A stretch of DNA of 64,000 nt from Micractinium sp. NFX-FRZ (taxonomy: Eukaryota; Chlorophyta; Trebouxiophyceae; Chlorellales; Chlorellaceae). The notes below the pieces were generated by a model that saw only the letters and a program-made list of their open reading frames with translations, had not been told where the DNA came from and did no database searches. Shown here piece after piece: positions 19,083-29,890 of this stretch (positions are counted from its first letter, which is position 1; each line of letters opens with the position of its first letter). The stretch lies in contig JAPTJF010000240.1 of NCBI GenBank assembly GCA_029339195.1, positions 27,835 to 91,834 of the forward strand, given 5' to 3'. The position numbers and the translations under genes were made by a program.

Positions 19083-22000
19083 ATGGCGCGGTGTGCGTGG
19101 GTAATTCTGGCTCTGGGGTGCCTACGTTTTGAAGGTAAGACCGCATTTGGCCTGGTAGTAGTAAAAAGGGCAACACTTTGAGCCATGCTGGTACACGCAC
19201 TTCAGAGAACAGGTTCACGGCTGCTCGGTGCACCTTTGCGATGCAAATAAAGCTTGAACCCCTCCGCACAGGCGTTTGAAGTTTTGGGTTAGGTGACCAT
19301 CGGCGCGCATTGGGGAGCCATCGGGTCAGCTCCCTGACCGTCCTCGAACCGGAGGCACACCGTGCACCGACCGCTCTTTGTCCGATCATAAAGCTCACCT
19401 AAATTCATTAAAGTGCATGCAGCGCAAGCGGTCGCTGCTGTGGACGAGTTCCCGCCGCCGCCATCTCCCGCCGCCGCTGCGCCGCCCCCGCCCTCCCCCT
19501 GCCCCATGCACGGCTGCGGTGAGTGCTGCCTTCGTTGACGCCACACAGCTCATGCGTGGTGTGTGCTCTGTTCTTCTCTGCTGGCCCTCGTATTAAGGAG
19601 CAGATTGGGCGCCAGGCAGCGTGCACGCTTGCTACGTGCACCAAGCACGCCCCCATCATCTGCTGCTGCAGGCGGCGGCAGCGGCACCGTCCAGCCCAGC
19701 ATCAACATGACCCACGCCTGCTGTGAGTGCTGCACAATGCATGGGCCTGCACTGTCTCAATTGGCTGTTGTGGGAACCGGTCCATCCTGGATCAAACAGC
19801 GAGCACATCCCGTGGGCGCAACCTGCAAGCAGCAACCGACCTCAGGTATTCCAGATGCAGGCTGCAACACCCAGCCGAGTGCCGCTTTGTGCCCCTCTGA
19901 GTGCCCCCCTTTCCCCCGGCAGACAACGACTCCTCCCTGACCGAATGCGTGGACTTTCGGCGCGCCCACTCGGGTGCGCCTGGCGCTGCCGAGAATGACG
20001 TGCCCTTCGATGCTACCTGCCCTGCTTGCCTGCCTGAGGGCCTGCCTCTGAGCATGCCGCTGAACACGCCGTCAGGGTGCCGCCGATGCACGCTCCCCCC
20101 TACCGCATGCATCCCTCCTCCATCTCCCGTCTCTTCCCTCCCTCCCTGCCCCTTTCGTCCAGAGTGGATGAGCGACATTGGCAGCCTGTGCGCTGCCATG
20201 CCGTTTATGGTGGGGTGCACCCTGTGGGAGGAGTGCAAGCCGCTGCTCAACACCGTCAACCCAGCCACCAACCGCAGCGCGGCGTTCGGCACCTACTGCG
20301 GTGCGCGTGTGCGGGGTTGGGGTGATGGGGGTGGGTGGGGTGGTGGGTGCCAGGCAGCAGGGGGGAGGGGAGGGGGCACCCAGGGGCTTGGCAGCATGCA
20401 GGACAGCTGCTGGCTCCCCGTGGACTTGAAATGTAATTGATTGATTGAGCAAGCGGCACGCTCACAGCTGTGCGGCTGCGTTACCCCCTGCCCCGCACTC
20501 CCATCGTCCTGCCCCCCACCACCCCGCCCCACCCCGCACTCTCTCCAAACACCCCAATGGAGCAGGCATGGTGTCACTGGTGGGAAACATATGCGTGGAG
20601 ATGCCCCGCATGAAGGGCTGCGAGGCGCACAATGCCCTGTGCAACACGACATCCGTGGTGGCTGCCTGCACCCAGCCGGGCCCCATCCCTGGAGTGCTGT
20701 GGACTTATGCCACGAAGCAGGGTGTGGACGAGGCGTGTGCCGCCAAGCCGGGGGCGCCCCCCTGTGCCAACTGCACCAGCGTCGGGCGAATGGCCTTCTC
20801 CGCCTGCCCCGACCCCGCCAGTACGCTCGCCCGGCTGTGCTACGGTGCGGTGCTTGGGCTGGGTGGGTGGGTGGTGGTGGGGTGGGGGTGGGGGGCGAGC
20901 TGGTTTTGGGTTCCGACAGATGAGATGTTTGGGTGGGGTGGAGTGCCAGTGATGATTGCATGGCATGCCTTCTTCCTGAGGGCAGGAGCATGCGTGGCGT
21001 GGCATCAAACCGGCCAACTGTGTGTGATGCCACTGCCGGCGCCCCACGGTGCAGCAAGCAGCGCTGCTTTCTGGCACCCTCCCTGCAGACCTGGTGTGGC
21101 AGCTGACAGCTGCCCCTGGCTTGAAATGCTTTTGGCTTCCTGAACCCCACGCTCTCGGGGTTGTTATCATGATATATGATCCTCTGCTTCTTCTCCCTCC
21201 TCCCCACAGACATGCCCTCGCTGATGCAATGTGCCGACCTGCGCGCCATGTGCTCCCAGCCCAACGTAACGGCCGTGCTCCCCCAGACCTGCGCCGTCCC
21301 GCCCCCGGCGCCCTCGCCCCCGCCTGCTGAGGTGTTCTCCAGCCCCCCTTCCCCCACCACCAACACGGCCCCTCCCCCTCCGCCATCTCCCAAGCGCAGC
21401 CCCCCGCCTGCCCCCAAGCGCAGCCCTCCGCCACCTCCCAAGCGCAGCCCCCCGCCTCCCCCCAAGCGCTCCCCCCCGCCGCCCCCCAAGCGCAGCCCTC
21501 CGCCGCCCTCCTTGCCAACCTGCTCCCTGTCCAAGCCCATCCTGGTGCCAAACAGCAGCAAGAGCGGCTGGGTGTGCAGCACCTGCGCCCTGGCTGGCCT
21601 GGGCTGCTCCACCCCCTGCACCCGTGCCGGCTGCTCCTCATGTGAGCCTTGCATGAAGCGGTGGGATCCTAAGTTAGCTGCTCTGCCTGCCGTAAAGAGT
21701 GCACGGTCAGCGCCGCTGCTTCTGCCTGCCACTGACATGCTGTTTACTCCGCCGGGTGTGGGTAACTGCCACTGCCATGGCTCCCCCCCCCCGGTGCACA
21801 CTCACGCCTGGGCACCTCCTCCCCACCCAGAGCCGGTCCCCTGTGAGCTATCTCAAGTGACCCCACCCCGCTGCCGACAGTTGCCGGCCCCGCCTGCATC
21901 TGCCATCCCTCGACTGCATGCCTCATGGTGCCGCCACCCCGTCTGTGCAAGCCGTGCAGGCCCCAAGGGTTCCTTCCTGGCCGCAGCAGGCACAGCGCAT

Positions 22001-22423
22001 GCCGCGCGCTTTGGGGTGGGAGCCATGAAGAAGGCCTACTCGGCGTGCAAGAGCTGCTCGCTGCCGGGCACTGTTGGCGGCAACTGCCTGGCATGCACCT
22101 CTGCCGGATGCACCTCCTGCCGGTGAGTGGGGGGCCCGGCGGTGGGGCGCATGCCATGGTGTGGCTGTTAGTGCCAGCCACTGGCGGGCTGGGGCTGGCA
22201 GGCGGGGCAGTATTTGCACCTTGCCCTGCGCTCGCGCCCCACCCACCAATGCACTCCCGGTCTGCCGCTTGCCTGCAGGACTGGGTTCTCCCTGGGCGGC
22301 CCGAAGGGCACCTGCATCAAGTGCAGGGATAGGAACTGCACGGTATGCCGCACCAACCCAGCAACCTGCACCGCATGCGCCAAGGGGTGGAAGGCTGTCC
22401 GTGGCGCGTGCGTGCGTGTGTGA
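19083..22423 (+). CDS. Secreted Cys-rich, Pro-rich protein, copy 1
   Basis: Model: join(19083..19134, 19423..19518, 19672..19722, 19923..19973, 20163..20300, 20566..20844, 21210..21641, 21960..22122, 22279..22423), 468 residues; all introns phase 1 except the last (phase 2). An N-terminal signal peptide (MARCAWVILALGCL) is followed by a short Pro-rich stretch, then spaced cysteines (SLCAAMPFMVGCTLWEEC and similar) over residues 70-225. About 255-325 is an extensin-like region with repeated KRSPPPPP units, probably hydroxylated and glycosylated. The C-terminus is Cys-rich with CxxC pairs (CKSCSLPGT, CLAC, CTSC, CIKCRDRNCTVC), like EGF/furin-type modules. Likely an extracellular or cell-wall glycoprotein. 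The family is not recognised. It is paralogous to the next gene, with exon 8 of identical length (163). Confidence 0.75.
21385..21510 (+). repeat. Pro-rich KRSPPPPP coding repeats
   Basis: Tandem units of about 24-27 bases encode K-R-S-P-P-(P/A)-P-P within exon 7 of Cys-rich gene 1. The Ser-Pro runs resemble those of chlorophyte hydroxyproline-rich wall glycoproteins. Confidence 0.8.
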
Positions 22424-22989
22424 CGGGATGCCATGCCCCTGCCATGCTGCCCACCCCCTTGCTGCCTCCCCTGCTCATCCCCATGCCTGATACGTGGCAC
22501 CAGCTCAGATGCTCAGTGGGGGAGGCACACAGGCAGCACCACAGAATACCCACTGTCCATCCGGCGTCGATTGCATCTTTACTCTGTAGGTTAACTTACA
22601 ACTCGTGAGAGCTTAGCCAAAGCTTGCATTGTCTCCTGGCCGCAGTATTGCCACCCGCTGCCCACGCACGCGCCCCTGTGTTCTTTTCTCCATCCCTTTC
22701 TCACACTGTCTTGTTCTAAATGATGAAATTAAGCCAAATGTACGCCGCACAAAGATAAAGGCAATACCACGTGTTTTTATAAACAGAAGTCACCTTGAGG
22801 GGGGTGGACTGTGTGTACCTGCATGGCAGCGGCGGCGACGCCTGCTGCGCCTGCTTGGCGGTGACTAGGATGGGGGATGGGAGGGCCATCGCGCGGTCAG
22901 GAAGGTTTCATTTCTACCTACTTACGCGTGCGTGGTATTGCAGTCAGTGAAGAGAGCCGGCGCCTCCTGCCGTGGTTTCCAAACTCGCG
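22424..22989 (+). other. Intergenic region between the two Cys-rich genes
   Basis: This holds the 3' UTR of copy 1 and promoter of copy 2. It is locally less GC-rich around 22700-22800 than the flanks. No coding frame is supported. Confidence 0.4.
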
Positions 22990-25900
22990 ATGCGGCCGGG
23001 CCAAGCGTTGGCGCTGCTCCTGATCTACGGGGTCGGAAGTCACCTTCATGCGGCGGCAAAGCCTGAGGGTGAGTCCAAGGGCGCTGGGTTTGAGGCCAGA
23101 GCTCGACTGGCCAATGCTGGTACGCGCCCGCGGGGCTGCAGCTGGCCGCCATGGCGGCACTAGCTTTCAGTCTCAAAAGCAGCAGCCCCGCCTACCCGAA
23201 CCCTGCCTGCCTGCCTGCTTGCAGGCTCGTGGTCACAAGCATTGTCGGCGTCAAGCACAAACATGGGCGGCGCCTGCTACGCCGCCCCCTGGGCTGCCGC
23301 CTGCGCAGACTTCAAGCGTGCTGATGCCGGTGAGGCGGGCGGGACCAGGCATGGTGCTGGCGGCCAGAGCAGCCGCCTGCATTCTAGCGCATCTTCTCCA
23401 CTATCTAAAGGCAAAGAACAGTACGCCTTCTGGTTCCATCAATCAGTGCACCCCACACTCATGGTGTGACACTGCGGTGTGACACTGCGGTGGCAGAGCG
23501 TGCCTTGCCCTGCGCAGGGCATGCCTTGTCAAGAGGCTCAGCTGGGTCGGCACCCTCCCCATTCAGTGCAGACTGGAATGCTGACATGGCACAGATCTGC
23601 CGCGAGGCTCCCTTCCTAGTGGCATGCACCCTCTGGCGGCAGTGCCAGGTGTGCTGTGCCTGCCGCGCCGTATGCCAAGGGCTCTGCGGTGGGCTATCCA
23701 CCTGTCGGGCCCAAACAAGCGCCAGCAACGGCACTTGAGCGCCCCCATTGCTTGCTGCCCATACCCCACATGTTGTTGGCTGTTGCTCTGCCTGCTCAGT
23801 TGCCTGCCTGCCCCTCCCTCTGTACCGGATGCACCCCTCGGCTGCCTGCAGAGCGGCGCTGCCTCGGGCCGCTACTGCGCGGCATCGTCGCTTGTGGCAG
23901 GAGCCTGCGGGGACGGGCCTCAGGTGAGGCAGACACCGGCAGCACCAAGCACCACTGGAGCTATACCACTCCTGCTTGCATTCCCATGATGGCATGGCAG
24001 CACAGCCTGCACTAATGCAGAGCATGCGCTGGTCAGATGCCGCAGGGCAGCGATCTCTCAAGCCACTATGTGTGTGTGCCACCTCTGATGCCTGCCCTGC
24101 AGGCGGGGTGCTGCGAGGCGCACGCTGCGCTGTGCGCCAAGGGCAGCGTGGTGGGGCAGTGCACCGCCCCAGGGCCCATCCCTGGGCTGCCGCCCACAGA
24201 ACTCATCAAAGAGGGCATCGATGTGAGATGGAAGCAGGGTCGAGAAGGGCTGCAGGAGGGAGGCACCTTGGGAAAGATAAGGGGGGGGCGGGGCAGAGGC
24301 AGAAGTGCTTCTTGGGTTGGAAGCAATGTGGGCCAGCAGACGCAGCAGAGGGCGCATGGAGGGGAGGCACGGGAGCAGCAGGGGACAGTGCGTGCCCTTT
24401 CCACCAGCACCCGCCTGCCTGCCATACTCTCACCCACACTGTGGCAGTCCCGCAGTGCAAATGCTCCGGTGCCTCACCCTCGCCCGTGCCTGCAGAGCCT
24501 GTGCTACACGCACTGCATGGAGGGCTGCCTCTCCTGTTACTGCACCGGAGCTGGCCACACGTACCACACCTGCACGGACCCACTCACTACCTTCGCCTGG
24601 CAGTGCTTCAGTGAGATGGCAGCTTTGGTCATGCTTACGCTGCTCACACTGCTGTGCACATCTACCTGCGCTGCTGCCACTGCTGCGCCTGCTGTGTATT
24701 CATCTGTCAGCAGCTGTGCCGCTCATGCATGCTGCCCTGCCACCTTCAGAAGACCCGCGAGCATTGCGCAGCGACATCCTGATCCACGCCCTGCCTCCAC
24801 TTCTCTCCTACCTCTTCATCCCTCGCCCCACCCGCGTGCAGACATGCGTGGCATGCCAGAGTGCACCGCCGCCGGGCTGTGGCCCCTGTGCAGCAACGCT
24901 GACGTCAGCGCCACATTCCCCAAGCTCTGCAGCAAGCAGGACCGCCCAGCTGGCATCTCCGACTGCCCAGACAATTACTATCAGACCTGCGCCCCGGGGG
25001 CTTGGCCACCCTCGCCCCCGCCATCGCGCCTGCTGCCGCCGCCGCAGCCGCGCGCCGCAGCAGCCAGCCCACCGCCGCCGCGGACCGCCCCCGCCCCGCC
25101 GGCCCTGCCAAAGTGCACCGACCGTGCCAAGCCCCTGCTGCTGCCCAACGCCAAGCGCACTGCCTGGGCGTGTGCCACCTGTGCCCAGGCCAGGCTGGGG
25201 TGCAGCGCCGCCTCGTGTGGTGCAGGCGGCTGCGCCCCTAACACCCAGTGTGAGCTTCCGCCAGCTCTGCTCAGCTCAGCTCAGCTCAGCTCAGCTCAGC
25301 GGGGGCGACCAACTCATCTACGCTGTGATGATGAGGTGGCGGCTGCTAGCTCAGCTAGCTGTGGGGGCTGCCAGCTCAGCTGTGCCACCATGTTGGTGCT
25401 TCTTCTGCGGGCTGCTATTTCTGGTTGGTGGGGGTGTGATTGCCGTGCCAGGATGGGTCGTGGTCCCATTCAGCTGCCAGCCTTCACGGTGCCACACACG
25501 GTGCCCCCCTCACGGTGCCCCCCGCATGCTGCCCACCCCACGGTTCCCCCCTGCAGGCCCCGCTGGCTCTTTCCTGGCGCGCGCCGGCACCGCCCACGCC
25601 GCCCGCTTTGCAGTGGGGGCCGTCAAGCGCAGCTACTCAGCGTGCAGGGGCTGCTCGCTGGCGGGCACCTTTGGCGCCGCCTGCCTGGGCTGCACCGCCA
25701 AGGGCTGCTCCAAGTGCAAGTGAGGGATGGCTGGCTGGGCTGACAGCGCGGGTTGCAGCGCTGCACTGGGCGGCCAACCACATCGCAACCACCCGCAGCA
25801 TGTGCTCCAAGCACGAATGGTGGGATCCTGCAGAGTGTCGCCTTCATGCCGCATGCATCACACGGATAGCCTGACCACCCGATGACGCCTTTGGTCATGC

Positions 25901-26066
25901 ATGCAGGGTCGGCTTCTCCTTGGGCGGCCCAGCCAGCGCCTGCCTCAAGTGCAGAGACACAAGGTGCACCGACTGCCGGGGGAGCACGGCGACGTGCAAA
26001 GCATGCGCAGCAGGGTACCGCCCCGGCCAGAGCGGCACGGCGCGCGGCAAGTGCGTTACAAAGTGA
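22990..26066 (+). CDS. Secreted Cys-rich, Pro-rich protein, copy 2
   Basis: Model: join(22990..23068, 23225..23329, 23572..23648, 23852..23923, 24103..24222, 24496..24610, 24842..25249, 25557..25719, 25907..26066), 432 residues. The signal peptide is MRPGQALALLLIYGVGSHLHA. Then come Cys-spaced segments (ICREAPFLVACTLWRQC, CCEAHAALC) matching copy 1, a Pro-rich stretch (about 270-310, less regular than in copy 1), and the conserved C-terminus AARFAVGAVKRSYSACRGC, CLGCTAKGCSKC and CLKCRDTRCTDC. Exon 8 is 163 bases with the same phases as in copy 1, whereas introns 3-5 changed phase (0 instead of 1). Probably an extracellular glycoprotein from a tandem duplication. Ends in CVTK then TGA. Confidence 0.74.
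25266..25302 (+). repeat. GCTCA pentanucleotide microsatellite
   Basis: About six copies of a GCTCA unit lie at the start of intron 7 of Cys-rich gene 2. Confidence 0.85.
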
Positions 26067-26201
26067 GAGCCATTGGCGGGGGATGCCTGCCCCTGGGGGG
26101 TCATGCGTGCCACATGTGTGCCCAACTATTGCTGTCTGTGCATTTGGCCGGCCCGCTTCACCACTTCTGCAAGCTGTCCTTCATTGCTGTTGCCATCTAT
26201 C

Positions 26202-26206
26202 TTACA
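26202..26206 (-). terminator. Putative poly(A) signal TGTAA for cyclin C (minus)
   Basis: TTACA on the plus strand lies 82 bases beyond the cyclin C stop, inside what must be the 3' UTR of Cys-rich gene 2. Confidence 0.5.
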
Positions 26207-26240
26207 CTTTGTTTTACCCAAGTTGTTTTACCAAGTGTTG

Positions 26241-26245
26241 TGTAA
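26241..26245 (+). terminator. Putative poly(A) signal TGTAA for Cys-rich gene 2
   Basis: TGTAA lies 175 bases after the stop of Cys-rich gene 2 and beyond the minus-strand signal of cyclin C, so the two transcripts should overlap tail to tail. Confidence 0.5.
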
Positions 26246-26287
26246 CTCGTATTAGTATACACTAGTGCACGCACACTCGGCACAGCA

Positions 26288-29269
26288 TCACAGCTGCCTT
26301 TGCTGCTGCTGCTGCTGCTGCGTCGCCGGCTGCTGCTGCTGCGTCGACGGCCGCTGTGCCTGCTGCGGGGGCGGCAGTGCTGGCAGGCCCAGGAGGTCGA
26401 GATGCTGCTGTGCTACTGCTGCGCTGATGGGGGTGGCGTGGTGCTCATAGAATGACAGCATCGCCGCCGAAACCGCGTGCACCTGGCAGGCAAGAAGGGG
26501 GGTGGTTGGGGCAGGGTGGGTCAGTCAACCATCATGTACTTTGACCACACCTGCGCCCTCCCCACCAATGTATCCACTCTGCATCCGGCCCCTGATGTAT
26601 CTAGTTGCATGACGACACTCGCCAGGCACAGCACGCCCAGCCACCCCCACCCCACCCCAACCCTCTCCCAGCCTCCCCTCCCTCTCCTACCCCAGAAGGA
26701 GACGACCCGCTAACCACCTTCTTCCCCCCCCAAAGGTTCCCCCAAACCCCCAGCCCCTCCTCACCTGCACAAAATCGGCGTCCAAGCCCTGCAGCCAGGC
26801 CCCTGATACCTCCATTTGCATGCCACGCCCCCCAGGCACTGCGCGCTCAGCCGCTCCTCTCAATCCCCTCCCACCCTCCCCTCCCTGCCGACCTGCGCAA
26901 AATCGGCGTCCAAGCCCTGCAGCCAGGCCCGGAGGTCCAGCTGGGTGATGACGCCCGCCAGGCTCAGCGCGCCCAGCGCCAGCACGTGCGGCGGGTGCAG
27001 CAGGTGCAGCGGGGTGCGGTAGGAGTCGCTCAGGATGGACCTGCGGGGGAGGGGCAGGGGGGCGGGGCCGTGGGTCAGAGGTGGCGATGTTGGCGGGGGT
27101 AGGAGGAAATGCACGAGGTGCAAATGGAATGCAGACATGCCTGCCGCACGATGGATTGAGCAGGTGTGATGAGACAGGGCGAAGCAGCCGCTGGTCAGGC
27201 AGGCACACGGCCTTGTGCCTGACGATGCGGTATTCACACACAGGGCGCAGGATCACGGCAGCAGCACGCCACCACGCTGTGTGCGCGCACCAGGCTGCCT
27301 CGCTGGTCTTTTGGCTGGCCGACAGCTTGGAGTCTAACAGGAACCTGAGGAGGGGAAGGTGAGGGAGGAGGGAGGGAGAGGGTGCATCAAAGTGGATGCA
27401 GAAAGGCAGGGTGGCTAGAGCAGGGGAGGGTAGGTAGGCAGGGTGGCTAGAGCAGGGGAGGGTAGGTAGGCAGGGTGGGATGCAGGGCAGCCAGAGCGGG
27501 TAGGCGGGGGATGGGTGGAGAGAGGGTGCACGTTGCAGGGACCTCCTGCTTGTGCTGCCTGTCATCGGCGCCCCCAAACCTGGCGCAGGATAGCCCTGCT
27601 GTCGCCAGCAATGCAGTTCACGGCGGCTAAGCCACAGACAAGATGCACTGTTTCCCCTGGCCCCAACACGATCTCACTGTGAGAGGGAGGGGTAGGGGCT
27701 GAACACGAGGAGGTCGCCCTCCAGCTGCTCCTGCACACACCAGGGAGGAACAGGTCAAAAGTGTCACACCCACTGAACATGTGTGCGGCAGCCCCAGCTG
27801 GGCCTGTGGTTGGCGGGCCAACCAGCCCCAGAGCCAGCTGGCGAACCGGCAAGAGAGTCAACAGCCAGGCGGGCTGGTTGGCTGGTTGGCAGAACACCGA
27901 GCGGTGCGGTACGGAAGCACGGGACGAGACACTACAGCGCAGCATGGTGCAGCACAACAGTACAAAGCCAGCACAGTGCAGTGCAGCGCAGCATGGTGCA
28001 GCACGCTTGGAACCGTGCCTAGTGGCAACATGGCACAGCAGGATGCGGAACAGCAGAGCACAGCGCAGTACAGCACAGCACAGCAAAAGCAAAGCACGAC
28101 ACAGTGCAGACCACCACAGCGTGTCGCACCAGCACCCGAGCCTCAGAAAGGGGTCATGAGCTGTCGGAAGTCAGTGCAACACAGCACAGCATGGCACTAC
28201 ACAGCACAGCACAGCACAGCATGGGGACCGCACCAGCAGCTGCGCCTCTGACGTCACAAGCTGCTGCAGGTCGGGCGGCGGCAGCGCGCCCTGCTTGGTG
28301 CACAGCCGGCGCGCGTAGTGCAGCAGCAGCTTGGAGTGTATGGGCGTCTCCTCTGCGGGGGCGGAGGGCGGGGAGGGGGAGGGGGTGAGAAGGTTGAGGG
28401 GCGGGGAGGGTGAGCGAGGGCACGGCGGGGCAAGAGTTTGGAGAAGAGGAAGAGCTTGCACCCCAAGGTGTTCACAACTGCCCCCATCCCGCCTTACCCA
28501 TGCTCACGAAACACCCACCCTCCTCCTGCACCCTGCTGGCCCCCACCACCCACCCACCACGCTGCCCCTCACCCGTCTTTGAGGCCAGGAAGAGGCAGGC
28601 GGGGGCGATGAGGCGTGGGTCGGCCGCCCGGAAGTCACAGCGCAGGTAGAATTTGCGGAAGTAGATGGCGGCGGTGCCCACCACGCGCTGGCGCAGCAGG
28701 GGCTCCGACTCGGCCGCCATGCTGCGCGCCAGCTGCTGCATGTCTGTGTGCAGGGAGGTGTAGAGGGTGGGGGTGGAGGAGTCGGGGCAAGACCGAGCCG
28801 TGTGCCAGCTGCTGCATGTCTGCGGGCAGGTCGTGCGCGTGTGTTTGTAAGGGCCTGTCGCAGTAAGGAGGGGGCCACAAGGCCGCCTCTGAGGGGTCTG
28901 CCTCCCAGTTTCGTCGTCGCAAACAGATGAGAACCCAAACAAGCCCCCCACACACTCTGGTATGTCGCTCACAAGCCACGAAATACGCGTGCAGGTCTGC
29001 TATCTGCCGCTCGCTGAGGCCCGCCTGCCGGTCGCCGGCGTGCGCCTGCCGCAGCTGCTCCCGCCCAACCAGCGACTTGCTGCGGGGGCAGGAAGGGAGA
29101 GATGGGGTGCAGAATGGAGGGATGTGGGTGGATGGAGCGGCACACACGGCACAGGGGAATGGTGGCAAAGCCCCACGCTCAGACCAGGAGTCAGACAGAT
29201 CCTGAGAAATCACTTATTCATTGTTGCCATCACTCACGCTTGAGGCGAGGTCCAGAAGTTGGCAGCCAT
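26288..29269 (-). CDS. CYCC: Cyclin C (Mediator kinase module)
   Basis: Minus-strand exons 29269-29238, 29079-28973, 28743-28573, 28352-28234, 27730-27678, 27344-27291, 27040-26893 and 26482-26288; 292 residues (human cyclin C 283). The protein starts MAANFWTSPQ, the cyclin C N-terminal signature. The first cyclin fold includes LRQRVVGTAAIYFRKFYLR and DPRLIAPACLFLASK; then FSPYPSLSQFLLD (family FHPYRALSQFL); then the second fold with SDSYRTPLHLLHPPHVLALG and WLQGLDADF. The tail is Gln-rich. Cyclin C activates CDK8 in the Mediator kinase module and controls stress-responsive transcription. Introns contain repeats and decayed copies of the penultimate exon. Short internal exons (53-54 bases) are confirmed by family alignment and phase. 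Confidence 0.92.
26582..26850 (-). repeat. Two decayed copies of the end of cyclin C exon 7
   Basis: Positions about 26766-26845 repeat the 3' end of exon 7 (26893-26965) almost exactly over the part encoding AWLQGLDADF and keep a GTGAGG donor, then diverge. A third, more decayed copy lies at about 26582-26640. All are within the last intron. The open frame of the nearer copy ends in Val-Gln instead of Ala-Gln. Confidence 0.75.
27405..27480. repeat. 32-bp tandem repeat in cyclin C intron
   Basis: A unit starting GGCAGGGTGGCTAGAGCAGG begins at 27405 and 27437 and again, truncated, at 27469. Confidence 0.85.
27930..28225. repeat. GCACAGCA-rich low-complexity tract in cyclin C intron
   Basis: Irregular repeats of GCAGCACAGC-type words fill much of intron 4. 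Both strands have long spurious open frames because of it. Confidence 0.7.
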
Positions 29270-29890
29270 GCTGCCGAAGTGTCCCAGCTAGGTGCAGGTG
29301 GGCCCACGGGTCGCTGCTGCGGTGATGCTGCCACCGGCGGCGGGCGGCGGGCAGTGCTGCTACGCCGTCCGGGCTTGCGGTGAAATCTCCAACTGAATCT
29401 GCAACATACAAGAGCGGAACTGGTGCAGTGCCGCCCGTTAAAGCGCCCTGGGCCGGTAGAGAACTGCAGCGGAGCTTGAAGCGAGGCTTGCGAGCACAGC
29501 GTTGGCCTGGTGCAATAAGCAGCGCAGCAACGAGGATGGGAATGAGTGAATCGCGCCTGTCTGGGGACCCAATTCTCTTGTTGCCGCCGCCGCTGCCGCC
29601 AGTTGGGCGCGGTGCTGCACCATGCTGGGCTGGCGTGTGAGACACTTGTGCACGAAGGCTGCCCTTGCCACAGCCCCCACGTGATACTTCTGCATATATC
29701 ATTTGATATTCAGTATGAGTGATAAGGGACAGTTCACTGTTTCCCAATGAAGAAGCTCAGCTTTGCTTCGCCCCCGTGCTGCATGAGCGGTGCAGCGCTG
29801 GCGGCAGCGGTGCCGGGTGAGCCAAGAAATGGGTGCCAGCATTCGGTCCCCGTCTTGTTGCGACCTGCGCAGGCCTCTGAGCCTCTTAAG
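29270..29890. promoter_or_regulatory. Divergent promoter region, cyclin C / MYND protein 1
   Basis: This is the 621 bases between the two start codons. No clear TATA box or named element could be assigned. A second in-frame ATG for the plus gene lies at 29747. Confidence 0.4.

Noticed and set aside
20293..21801. 502-residue minus-strand open frame, Gly-rich
   Set aside because: It is the complement of the Pro-rich and Cys-rich exons of Cys-rich gene 1, whose phases and paralogue fix the plus strand as coding.
24037..25743. 568-residue plus-strand open frame
   Set aside because: It runs through several introns of Cys-rich gene 2; comparison with copy 1 and consistent splice sites support the spliced model instead.
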